Below are positions 9,350-15,819 of a stretch of 22,409 bases of DNA, piece by piece. The translations under genes were made by a program, and so were the position numbers. Position 1 is the first letter of the stretch. Each line of letters starts with the position of its first letter. Origin of the DNA: JAUYQE01 sp035289745 (GTDB taxonomy: Archaea; Nanobdellota; Nanobdellia; Woesearchaeales; GW2011-AR9); NCBI GenBank assembly GCA_035289745.1, contig DATDWF010000049.1:1-22409 (forward strand), written 5' to 3'. The notes beneath the pieces were generated by a model. The model saw nothing but the letters and a program-made list of their open reading frames with translations, was not told the origin of the DNA and did no database searches.

Positions 9350-9958
9350 ATGGAAGAGCAATGCCCAAGAGGCAAGAACGTGAGCAGTAACCGCCGAGGC
9401 ATGGTCATCGGCATGGTGTTTGTGTACATTTTAGTGGGCATTACTTTTGCTCTGGTGCTAATTTTTGGCTATCAAGCCATCTCTGGTTTCCTGCAGAGCA
9501 GCGAAGAGGTGGCTTTCGTGCAATTTAAGACGGATTTGGAGAATTCTATCAAGCGCCTTTCGACAGAATATGGCTCGGTTCGGATTGAGGTGTATACGAC
9601 GCCACTGGGCTATGAAAAAGTCTGTTTTGTGGATTTAGGGTACGAAAATATTCCTGGCGAGATTCAGGATTTATGTGAGCAAGATCAGTATGCTTGTGCC
9701 GTCTGGGAAGATGCAGCGGAAGCACAGCAAGAAGCACTTTCCCAGGGGAAAGATCCCCGCGCTGCCGGGCATGAAGATGTCGCCGAAAATGTGTTCCTGC
9801 AGCCTCTCGGGCCCGTTAAAATTAAAGTGTCTCCCATCCGCTTTGCGGATAAAGGATTTCATTGCGAAAATGTTGTTCAGGGAACTTTCACATTGCGTCT
9901 GGAAGGCCTGGGTGCCAGCACAAAAATTTCTCCCATCGAATCTCCTGCCGAGCCCTAA
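9350..9958 (+). CDS. N-terminally anchored small envelope protein (202 aa), DPANN-type
   Basis: After a charged 17-residue leader, one strong membrane helix spans about 19-41, followed by a 160-residue predicted outer domain. A V-C-F-V-D-L-G motif near residue 92 and further cysteines (an L-C-E-Q-D-Q-Y-A-C segment, H-C-E-N near 176) suggest disulfides. I recall the pattern 'helix, then an F-K-x-x-L segment, then I/V-C-F-V-D' from conserved hypothetical proteins of Woesearchaeota-type genomes. It starts 25 nt after the giant surface protein gene and ends 2 nt before the next gene, so it opens a four-gene block of anchored proteins (9350-12205). No enzymatic motif is visible; a structural or minor-pilin-like role is inference. 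Confidence 0.88.
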   Translation: MEEQCPRGKNVSSNRRGMVIGMVFVYILVGITFALVLIFGYQAISGFLQSSEEVAFVQFKTDLENSIKRLSTEYGSVRIEVYTTPLGYEKVCFVDLGYENIPGEIQDLCEQDQYACAVWEDAAEAQQEALSQGKDPRAAGHEDVAENVFLQPLGPVKIKVSPIRFADKGFHCENVVQGTFTLRLEGLGASTKISPIESPAEP

Positions 9959-9960
9959 CC

Positions 9961-11079
9961 ATGGAAAAGAAAGCCCAAGTTGAAATCACCTTCCACTGGA
10001 TTTATGTACTGATTGCCGGAGCAGTCATTTTACTCTTTTTTATCGGCATCGTCGTCAAGCAAAAAGCCACGGCGGAAGAAAACTTGGCAACAGATGTCGT
10101 GCAGATCTTGGAATCGATTTTTACGGGCGCCAGCGTTTCGGAGCAGACCAAGAACTTTATTGATATCAGCAGCTTGGTGGATTACCCGCTGTATTTCTCG
10201 TGTGCGGACGGCATAACCGAATATGGAATTGAGGACTTGGCGTCGATACAAAATACTGTGGATACTATTTTTGCTCCATCTGAACTGCAGGCGCCCCAGC
10301 TGATTCTCTGGAGCTTGCCTTTTCAATTTCCTTTTAAAGTCATGGACTTTTTGCTCGTCACTGCTTCCAACGTTAAGTACGTTCTGGTTGGCGATGGCGT
10401 GCTTTTTAAGGACGAGTTTCTCGACGCCACTTATAATGCCGAAGAGCGCTTGCATCTGGACGTCGAGGAAGCGTCACGGCTAACCCTAGATACTCTTAAA
10501 CTGGGAAAAGCATTCCACGTCCGGTTTATTTTTTTAGATGGGCTCCCCCCCCAACTGCCGGCCAGCGTTCAGGAGATGGATGATGATACGATCAGTGCCG
10601 TGGTCTTTTCTTCTGACGGAAGGGCAGAGACGGCAGAATATTATGAGAAAAAAGGAACAACGTTTCAGAAAATGGCCGGTAAAAGCCAAGTGTCCATTCT
10701 CTCTTTAGGGGGCGAACGGGACGCTGCGAAATATGCAGCCATCTTTGCCGGCACTGCAGAGATGTATGGGTGTACGATGCAGAAAGCCTGGCAGCGGCTT
10801 GGCTACCTTCTCGCTGTTTATAATGCAAAATTAGTGTCATTGCAAGACTATTATGCTACTTTTTATGAAGAAGAGTCACCTTTCCCAGAGCGGGACTGCC
10901 GCCGCTTTTACCGGGAGGAGGGAATTGAAAATAATTTTGCGGCGCTTTTAGAGCAATTTCGAAGGCAGCTCCGTGGGTGCCGTGAGCTTGCTCTGAACTG
11001 TGCGTCGCTGCAACAAACGGCTGCCCAGATAGAAACAACCAACCAACAAGCAGCAGGCGAGTGCCTTGCTCTCTATTAA
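9961..11079 (+). CDS. Anchored envelope protein with KKAQ start (372 aa), DPANN-type
   Basis: The frame is open further upstream, but the ATG at 9961 directly gives M-E-K-K-A-Q-V-E-I-T-F and then a helix (about 12-32), matching sister proteins in the cluster. It also begins 2 nt after the preceding stop, so I prefer it to upstream starts that overlap that gene. The region after the helix (V-K-Q-K then E-S-I-F-T-G-A, N-F-I-D-I-S) and a W-S-L-P-F-Q-F-P-F-K-V-M-D-F segment are features I recall from a conserved hypothetical family of Woesearchaeota. Cysteines cluster toward the C-terminus. The large soluble part is probably extracytoplasmic. No catalytic signature was recognised. It is part of the 9350-12205 block. 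Confidence 0.88.
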   Translation: MEKKAQVEITFHWIYVLIAGAVILLFFIGIVVKQKATAEENLATDVVQILESIFTGASVSEQTKNFIDISSLVDYPLYFSCADGITEYGIEDLASIQNTVDTIFAPSELQAPQLILWSLPFQFPFKVMDFLLVTASNVKYVLVGDGVLFKDEFLDATYNAEERLHLDVEEASRLTLDTLKLGKAFHVRFIFLDGLPPQLPASVQEMDDDTISAVVFSSDGRAETAEYYEKKGTTFQKMAGKSQVSILSLGGERDAAKYAAIFAGTAEMYGCTMQKAWQRLGYLLAVYNAKLVSLQDYYATFYEEESPFPERDCRRFYREEGIENNFAALLEQFRRQLRGCRELALNCASLQQTAAQIETTNQQAAGECLALY

Positions 11080-11081
11080 CC

Positions 11082-11633
11082 ATGGCCGCAACCACAAACT
11101 TTTCTTTTGTACCGCAGAAAAAAGCCCAGATTCACATGACGGAAACGATTGCAGTACTTTTTATCTTCTTTATCTTGATCCTCTTTGGGCTCATTTTTTA
11201 CGCCCAATTTCAGAAGAGCGCTTTCAAAGAAAAAGCCGAAGAGCTCTTGCAAAAGAGAGCCACGGAAACCATGCTGAAAGTGCTTTTCCTGCCGGAATTA
11301 ATCTGCAGCGAGCGCTCGCTGACGGAAGATAATTGTTTCGAGCTGGCGAAAGTGCAAGCGGTTGTTGATGGAAACTTGCTGGAAGGCGGCAGGGGAGTTG
11401 ATACGGAGATTGACCAGGAAAAGAGAGATTATTATTTTAGCATTTTTTCCTATGCGACGATAAAAGTGCAGCAATTATCTGTCGCTGCTGATGAAAATGA
11501 TGAGCCATATGTGTTATATGACCATCCCCTGCCCAAGTTCACCAAAAGTGAACCGACTTTTTTTGTTGTGGCTTTGAAAGAAGCGCCCGATACGTACCAT
11601 TTCGCCTCTCTCGCTGTAACAGTGTATTCCTAA
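11082..11633 (+). CDS. Anchored small envelope protein with KKAQ start (183 aa), DPANN-type
   Basis: The ATG at 11082, 2 nt after the preceding stop, is preferred to the in-frame GTG at 11061, which would overlap that gene. The product has Q-K-K-A-Q-I-H-M-T-E at 12-21, then a single helix (about 21-42), then a charged helical stretch (F-K-E-K-A-E-E-L-L) and a short domain with two cysteines (I-C-S-E and N-C-F-E). The start 'KKAQ-I-x-M-T-E-T-I-A-V-L-F-I-F-F' is a pattern I recall from conserved DPANN hypothetical proteins found beside homologues of its neighbours. Its likely role is as a structural partner of the adjacent anchored proteins; this is inference from context only. Confidence 0.88.
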   Translation: MAATTNFSFVPQKKAQIHMTETIAVLFIFFILILFGLIFYAQFQKSAFKEKAEELLQKRATETMLKVLFLPELICSERSLTEDNCFELAKVQAVVDGNLLEGGRGVDTEIDQEKRDYYFSIFSYATIKVQQLSVAADENDEPYVLYDHPLPKFTKSEPTFFVVALKEAPDTYHFASLAVTVYS

Positions 11634-11641
11634 TGAAATAA

Positions 11642-12205
11642 ATGAACAGCTCCCTCATGAAAAACAAAAAAGCGCAGATGGAAATTATTGGATTGGTGGT
11701 GATTGTTATTCTCATCAGCCTCGGCATGCTGTTTTTGGTGCAATTTTCCCTGAAAGAAAAGCCGGATGAAAAAGCTTTTACCCGAAAAGGCTTGGCGTTC
11801 AGCACCCTGAGCACGCTGCTGAAAACGACAGTGGATTGTGGTTTGGGAGACGAACAGCGCCGGGAGCTGCGGGAAGTTTTAGGCGATTGCGCCAGCAATT
11901 CTTATCCCGGTCAGTCTGCCGACGCTTCTTTTACGAACCGGTGTGGCGTCGAAGAGAGCTGTGCTTTTTTCACCAGCACCGCCAGCGGGCTTTTGGAGAG
12001 AACGCTCGGGGTGTGGGGAAAGCACTACGAATTCCAAGCGCAATTTCCCGCTCGTTTCCTTTCCCCGAATTCTGAGCCTTTTTTTCTGAGCATCTCGCCT
12101 AATGCCGGCGGCTGTGCTGAGAGAGAACGTGATTCTTCGGGACTATTTCCGCAGCCGACGGAAAGTGTAGGAATTATCGAGAGTGTATTGTATGTGTGCG
12201 AATAG
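11642..12205 (+). CDS. Anchored small envelope protein with KKAQMEIIG start (187 aa)
   Basis: Two starts are possible: ATG at 11642, chosen for its closeness to the upstream stop, and ATG at 11657, which gives the shorter leader M-K-N-K-K-A-Q that better matches sister genes. Neither has a clear Shine-Dalgarno site. K-K-A-Q-M-E-I-I-G leads into one helix (about 15-35). The outer part carries cysteines in pairs (D-C-G-L-G, D-C-A-S-N, R-C-G-V-E-E-S-C) and ends with Y-V-C-E. The motif resembles archaeal class III prepilin signals in having Gln after Ala at a possible cleavage point, but the acidic residue is at +3 rather than +5. It is the last gene of this plus-strand run; its stop abuts the stop of the convergent radical SAM gene. 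Confidence 0.88.
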   Translation: MNSSLMKNKKAQMEIIGLVVIVILISLGMLFLVQFSLKEKPDEKAFTRKGLAFSTLSTLLKTTVDCGLGDEQRRELREVLGDCASNSYPGQSADASFTNRCGVEESCAFFTSTASGLLERTLGVWGKHYEFQAQFPARFLSPNSEPFFLSISPNAGGCAERERDSSGLFPQPTESVGIIESVLYVCE

Positions 12206-13381
12206 TTACGGCTGAAACAGCTCTACTTCAATTTCTAATTGGTCTGCCGTCGGATATTCTTTGACGATGGCCGGAATGATGCCGAGAGCTTGCAATTCTT
12301 TTTTGTGCTTTTTGATGAGTCTTGCAGCCAGCAAGAGGCGGGGCTTCTTCTTGTCCAAAAAGATTTCTTTGTCGTGCAGATGCAGCTTTTCTTGGACAGG
12401 CTTTTTAATTTTTTCTAAAGCATGGCATATTTTTTTCGTATCTGCTGCTGCTATTTTCTCTCGATAGCCAAATCCTGGCACGAGTTCTGGCAGGTAGAGC
12501 GCTCCTCTTGTCAGGAGGCCTTCTTTGCTGACGATATCGAACGGCCGCTTCACTCCCTGCGCTTCCCGCTTTAGCCGGTTGGTGAGCTGCACCGCATCTT
12601 TGAGCTTGGCCGTGCAGAGATGCACTTTGAACCGCGGGTATTTCTCTTGGATGCCTTTGAGGAGGTGCAAGCCCGCTTCCATCGATCCTTTCACCGCATA
12701 GCTAAGGGTATTTTTCGTGGTGTAGCCCATTTTCAGCAGCTGCGAACGGCCATTATCGGCAACTTCGAGTTCATTGAGCACCAAAAAATCAACTTTATCC
12801 TGCATGAACGCTATCGCTTCCTTGATTGCTTCTTCTTTGTCAGGCAGGAGGGGCAGCTCCACACCGATATTCCAGGAGAAAGTTCTGGCTAATTCTAATT
12901 TTGGCCAGAGGGCTTTGGAATCAAGATCGAGGTGGAAGCGGATTTCATCCAGCCCGGCAGCAGCGAGCAGCTGGAGCTTTTTTTTGGTCACTAGATTGAG
13001 AGAGGTATAAAGGTGGGTGTGGAATCCTCTGCCATATTTTTTCTTCAATTTTTGAATATATCCTGCTGCCCTTTCTGCTTTAACGAGGGGATCACCACCC
13101 GTGATGCCCAGGCCTTTGGCGCTCATTGCCCCCGCCTCTTCTAAAACATCCTCTTGCTGCTCTACTGGCCGTTCGTTGGCAAAAATGACATCTTTTCCGT
13201 ATTTTTGGTCAGAAACCGGACAGAAATAGCAGCGCCGCGGGCATAAGCCCGTTACAAACAAGACCAGCTTTTCCCCCCGGACACAGTACTGGCAGCCCAC
13301 AGGGAGTTCAGAGAGATTGTACGAGTAATAGGGGTTTTCAGTGATCATGGGCTGCTTATTTAAGAAGCACTTTTTAAACAT
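12206..13381 (-). CDS. Radical SAM protein, COG2108-like (pyruvate formate-lyase activase-related)
   Basis: The 391-residue protein has the radical SAM iron-sulfur motif C47-x3-C51-x2-C54 (L-C-P-R-R-C-Y-F-C-P), which binds a [4Fe-4S] cluster and S-adenosylmethionine. A G-I-T-G-G-D-P motif at 92-98 is typical of the SAM-binding part. Just upstream, C30 and C33 in G-C-Q-Y-C precede G-E-K-L-V-L-F-V-T-G, an arrangement I recall for archaeal COG2108 proteins. The C-terminal 80 residues are basic and lie beyond the core barrel. Substrate and product are unknown for this family as far as I know. It lies antiparallel between two runs of envelope genes and has its own divergent promoter region, so a direct link with them is not shown. 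Confidence 0.92.
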   Translation of the reverse strand: MFKKCFLNKQPMITENPYYSYNLSELPVGCQYCVRGEKLVLFVTGLCPRRCYFCPVSDQKYGKDVIFANERPVEQQEDVLEEAGAMSAKGLGITGGDPLVKAERAAGYIQKLKKKYGRGFHTHLYTSLNLVTKKKLQLLAAAGLDEIRFHLDLDSKALWPKLELARTFSWNIGVELPLLPDKEEAIKEAIAFMQDKVDFLVLNELEVADNGRSQLLKMGYTTKNTLSYAVKGSMEAGLHLLKGIQEKYPRFKVHLCTAKLKDAVQLTNRLKREAQGVKRPFDIVSKEGLLTRGALYLPELVPGFGYREKIAAADTKKICHALEKIKKPVQEKLHLHDKEIFLDKKKPRLLLAARLIKKHKKELQALGIIPAIVKEYPTADQLEIEVELFQP

Positions 13382-13428
13382 ACGCTCTTTTTTGCCGTTT
13401 TTCTTTTCCGGGGGATGTTTTGCCGCAG

Positions 13429-13443
13429 GAATATTTATATAGG
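13429..13443. promoter_or_regulatory. AT-rich TATA element in the divergent promoter region
   Basis: The segment GAATATTTATATAGG reads as a plausible TATA box on both strands. On the minus strand (CCTATATAAATATT) it lies about 56 nt before the radical SAM start, giving a leader of about 30 nt. On the plus strand it would give a leader of about 50 nt for the 13516 gene. A second plus-strand candidate, TTTTTTAAATTAAAG, begins at 13452. Which is used cannot be decided from sequence. Confidence 0.5.
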
Positions 13444-13470
13444 TCTTTCTCTTTTTTAAATTAAAGAATA

Positions 13471-13489
13471 TTTAGAGTATTCCTCTAAA
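13471..13489 (+). repeat. Perfect 7-bp inverted repeat in the leader of the 13516 operon
   Basis: TTTAGAG, a 5-nt centre TATTC, then CTCTAAA form a perfect inverted repeat between the candidate TATA boxes and the Shine-Dalgarno site. It could be an operator for a dimeric regulator or a small RNA hairpin; transcription from either candidate TATA box would begin just before or within it. Confidence 0.55.
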
Positions 13490-13503
13490 GTCTCAATAAA
13501 AAT

Positions 13504-13510
13504 GAGGTGA
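13504..13510 (+). promoter_or_regulatory. Strong Shine-Dalgarno site for the 13516 gene
   Basis: GAGGTGA matches seven bases of the archaeal anti-Shine-Dalgarno complement and lies 5 nt before the ATG at 13516. This places the start there rather than at the in-frame GTG at 13507, which overlaps the site. Confidence 0.75.
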
Positions 13511-13515
13511 AAAAC

Positions 13516-13878
13516 ATGGAAAAACGGGGGCAAGGCCTTTCTTTGAATGTCATTATCATTGCCGTGTTGGCAATAATTGTGTTAGTGGTGTTAGTAGCAA
13601 TTTTTGCCGGCCGCATCGGCATTTTTGAATCGCAGCTGGGCGGCGAAGCGCAGTCCGAACTGCGGGCCATGGAATCGTTCTACGGGCAATGCCATCCGAA
13701 TGCCGCAGCGGAAACCGCTTTCGTGACGGCATATAACGAGGCTGCAGGCTTAGAAAATGTGCAGGAAGCAGCGCAAGGGAAAGGAGATGCTAAAGCGACT
13801 TTTGAACGGGAGATCGATCGCTGTAATGGCTATAGTGATAAAGCCGGCTGTGATGCGGATGAGTTCTGCGCCTGGTAG
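13516..13878 (+). CDS. Small anchored protein with KRGQGLSLN start (120 aa), first gene of the second envelope operon
   Basis: M-E-K-R-G-Q-G-L-S-L-N leads straight into a long aliphatic helix (about 11-31), a start I recall as very frequent in Woesearchaeota/Pacearchaeota proteins. The 90-residue remainder ends in C-N-G-Y-S-D-K-A-G-C-D-A-D-E-F-C-A-W, a small three-cysteine module with a terminal C-x-W. The start is fixed by the strong Shine-Dalgarno site at 13504. The reading frame ends with tandem TAG TAG. It heads a run of twelve closely spaced genes and, with the gene at 16639, has the best ribosome binding site in the cluster, so it may be one of the more abundant products. K-R-G-Q is compatible with prepilin-type processing before Gln, though the acidic +5 residue is missing. 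Confidence 0.9.
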   Translation: MEKRGQGLSLNVIIIAVLAIIVLVVLVAIFAGRIGIFESQLGGEAQSELRAMESFYGQCHPNAAAETAFVTAYNEAAGLENVQEAAQGKGDAKATFEREIDRCNGYSDKAGCDADEFCAW

Positions 13879-13895
13879 TAGCTGAGAGATGAAGC

Positions 13896-13899
13896 GAGG
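13896..13899 (+). promoter_or_regulatory. Shine-Dalgarno site for the 13906 gene
   Basis: GAGG lies 6 nt before the ATG at 13906, in the 27-nt gap after the preceding stop, and supports that start. Confidence 0.5.
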
Positions 13900-13905
13900 C
13901 TCAAG

Positions 13906-14238
13906 ATGAAAAAAGGGGATGCCAACATCTGGTGGATCATCATCGGGGCGATCATTGCGCTTGTCGTCGTGATCGTTCTCTTGGTGATGTTTACTGGGAA
14001 GACCAGGCTGCTGGAAGGCGGCTTGGCAGACTGTACCGGGAAAGGGGGGATTTGCCTTCCTGAGGGAGATTTTATTGCCCAAGGCTGCCCTACCAATAGC
14101 CTCAGCACCTCTGCCTTCAGCTGCCAGACGGGCGAAGTCTGCTGCATCGGTTCTCCAAAAAGCTGTATCGATGTAGCTGCCTGTGGGTCTCAAGCTGAGT
14201 GGGGATGCATTGCTGGGTATTGCTACAGAAACCCATAA
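13906..14238 (+). CDS. Small anchored cysteine-rich protein (110 aa), possible disulfide-knot domain
   Basis: M-K-K-G-D-A-N-I-W-W starts a single helix (about 9-30). The remaining 80 residues hold ten cysteines, spaced C-x6-C, C-x11-C, C-x5-C-C, C-x5-C, C-x7-C-x4-C, with a K-G-G-I-C piece and a Cys-Cys pair (79-80). Such density implies disulfides, hence an outward-facing domain, and recalls knottin-like minidomains; no specific family could be named. The K-K-G-D leader resembles the next gene's K-K-G-D. Its TAA stop overlaps the ATG at 14238 in TAATG, suggesting translational coupling. It is unlikely to be an enzyme; a structural, adhesive or peptide-like role is speculation. Confidence 0.88.
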   Translation: MKKGDANIWWIIIGAIIALVVVIVLLVMFTGKTRLLEGGLADCTGKGGICLPEGDFIAQGCPTNSLSTSAFSCQTGEVCCIGSPKSCIDVAACGSQAEWGCIAGYCYRNP

Positions 14239-14393
14239 TGACCGCCACGGAAAAAAATGATGCAAAGTTTTTCACAATGGCACATAAAAAAGGTGATATC
14301 AAAGCCTTAGCCCTTCTTATTTTAGGCATCATTCTGGCGGTAATGTTCATTTATTTTGTCTTTATGAAAACCAGAGGAGCGTTAGCGCCATGA
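14238..14393 (+). CDS. Membrane microprotein (51 aa)
   Basis: The ATG at 14238 overlaps the preceding stop in TAATG and gives 51 residues. An internal ATG at 14277 would give a 38-residue form starting M-A-H-K-K-G-D, which better matches the leader style of sister genes, so the true start is uncertain. Nearly everything after K-K-G-D is one hydrophobic helix (A-L-A-L-L-I-L-G-I-I-L-A-V-M-F-I-Y-F), followed by a short basic tail. Its stop overlaps the next start in ATGA. It has the same strand and packing as its neighbours and could be a helix-only subunit that packs among the other anchors. Confidence 0.7.
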   Translation: MTATEKNDAKFFTMAHKKGDIKALALLILGIILAVMFIYFVFMKTRGALAP

Positions 14394-14530
14394 ACAAGAA
14401 AGGCATGGAATTCTGGCAGCTGGTGCTCATCATTCTGGCCGCTTTGATGCTGCTCTTTTTTATTGTCTGGTATGGCGTTCTGGGCGGGAACATTGAAGAG
14501 CTGATTGACAAATTTGCGGGGCTGGTCTGA
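14390..14530 (+). CDS. Membrane microprotein (46 aa)
   Basis: This frame runs from an ATG overlapping the previous stop (ATGA at 14390) to a TGA that overlaps the next ATG (TGATG at 14528-14532), so it bridges two neighbours with no gap. It encodes M-N-K-K-G-M-E-F-W, one hydrophobic helix (L-V-L-I-I-L-A-A-L-M-L-L-F-F-I-V-W) and an amphipathic end (N-I-E-E-L-I-D-K-F-A-G-L-V). The N-K-K-G leader matches genes at 16639 and 18009. It is easily missed because of its length, but overlap on both sides and the shared leader make a real gene likely. Function is unknown. Confidence 0.8.
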   Translation: MNKKGMEFWQLVLIILAALMLLFFIVWYGVLGGNIEELIDKFAGLV

Positions 14531-15819
14531 TGGTGCAATGGAGCTGGGAAACCATCGGGAAAATTGTCTTGGCAGTCGTCGGTGGCGTTGTCCTTATCAC
14601 TTTATTGTTTCCCGGCTTTGGTCCGGTGAAAAGCATCGTGCAGGGGTTTGTCAATTTTACATTGGGCTTTATTGGGGCGGAGCCAATTCAGGCCGAAGTG
14701 CCGACGATTCCCGCGGAGCATCAGGCGACGTTTGGAAAGTTACAGGAAACAATTGCGGAGATGCAGCACGTTCCTGAAAGTGATCGCTACGCTTTACGGG
14801 CTAATCCGAATTACGGCGGAGTTGATAGATTAACTGACGGCTGTTTTGCCAATTATCGGCAGTTCCCTCCTCCTTTAACTGAGGCTCCTTTTAGTGGCTT
14901 TCTGCCCCTCGGTGAAGGAAATACGCAACAGGTGAGCGTGGAAATGCGATTTGATGACGGGGGAACGTCAGATGAGCGTTCTGACGATCAAACTGAAGTT
15001 CTGGTGCGTGGTGGTGCTGGTGGGCGACAAGATATTCCTGACGATTTTTTTTTTTTGGAAGGGGTGCGCCCGTGTGTGATTGCGGGCAGTTCTACCACCG
15101 CAGCTTTTTTTAATAATTTTATTGGGTCGATTAATCCGAATGCGCCGGTTGAACTCCCTCGGCCGACGTTTGATATCACTGCAGTATTCACGCCTGTCAA
15201 TGTTCTCTATTTCACGTGGGCACAGGATGGTAATAATATTATTCGCTGGGAACCAACTGCTACGGCGGTAACAGAATTAAATAACTTCCTCGACGGCGGC
15301 TGGCTTTATACCCCGGACTTTTATCACTTCTGTTTTTTCCCAACGGTGGACGAGCAAGATTTTGCTGCAGAGGGCATCGACGATGATTTCATCTCTGCTT
15401 CTAAATCTTCCAATGAGGGGAGCAGTTTAGCCTGGCAGGGAAAGCGCCATATTTTGCCTCTGTGCCAGGATTTCCCCTATCGCATGACGCCCGGGGATTA
15501 TGGGGCAGAAATTGCCAATCGCTGGTTTGGACGCGATTCCGAGTACTACCGCTACAATCGGCAGGAGGAGCGCTGGGAAAGTTGCGGTGGCCGTGACTGT
15601 TCGGCCATATCGAGACCCTGGACAGCGGTAAATGCTTGTCCTCAGTTTAGCACGCCACCAGACCCTTGCCATCTCGAGCCTCTTGATGAGATTGAAGGCT
15701 ACGACTGGTTCTATGAGATGGATGCCAGAAGAATCGCTGCTGCTAACAATCGCGATGATCCCTATCATGATCTGCTGCTCGTTGACAATTTACCACGGCG
15801 TATTGAACAAGCCTCATGA
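14530..15819 (+). CDS. Anchored envelope protein of unknown family (429 aa)
   Basis: The ATG at 14530 overlaps the preceding TGA by one base. The N-terminus has a hydrophobic helix (about 9-27) and a second, weaker hydrophobic stretch near 35-49, then a roughly 380-residue soluble part. It lacks the K-K-[AG]-Q leader of its neighbours. The soluble part has scattered cysteines (an R-P-C-V-I-A-G segment, F-C-F-F-P, P-L-C-Q-D-F, and S-C-G-G-R-D-C near the end) and many D-D acidic pairs (D-D-G-G, S-D-D-Q, I-D-D-D-F). The coding sequence crosses a run of 12 T at 15045-15056 in D-D-F-F-F-L. The stop overlaps the next ATG in ATGA. No known domain was recognised; secretion and anchoring are inferred from the helix and the gene context. 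Confidence 0.88.
   Translation: MVQWSWETIGKIVLAVVGGVVLITLLFPGFGPVKSIVQGFVNFTLGFIGAEPIQAEVPTIPAEHQATFGKLQETIAEMQHVPESDRYALRANPNYGGVDRLTDGCFANYRQFPPPLTEAPFSGFLPLGEGNTQQVSVEMRFDDGGTSDERSDDQTEVLVRGGAGGRQDIPDDFFFLEGVRPCVIAGSSTTAAFFNNFIGSINPNAPVELPRPTFDITAVFTPVNVLYFTWAQDGNNIIRWEPTATAVTELNNFLDGGWLYTPDFYHFCFFPTVDEQDFAAEGIDDDFISASKSSNEGSSLAWQGKRHILPLCQDFPYRMTPGDYGAEIANRWFGRDSEYYRYNRQEERWESCGGRDCSAISRPWTAVNACPQFSTPPDPCHLEPLDEIEGYDWFYEMDARRIAAANNRDDPYHDLLLVDNLPRRIEQAS

Noticed and set aside
10545..10552. Run of 8 C in the 9961 gene as a slippage site
   Set aside because: Shorter than the T12 run, and the frame continues normally on both sides; no evidence of use.
11632..11640. ATG AAA TAA two-codon frame overlapping the stop before 11642
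   Set aside because: It probably arises by chance from the TAATG sequence; nothing shows it is a regulatory start-stop.
13750..14265. Minus-strand open frame of 171 codons opposite two small envelope genes
   Set aside because: The plus-strand genes have ribosome sites, shared leaders and cysteine modules; the minus frame has none of these.
15000..15100. Frameshift or broken gene at the T12 run
   Set aside because: The frame remains open and coherent before and after the run, ending in an ATGA overlap with the next gene, so the gene appears intact as sequenced.
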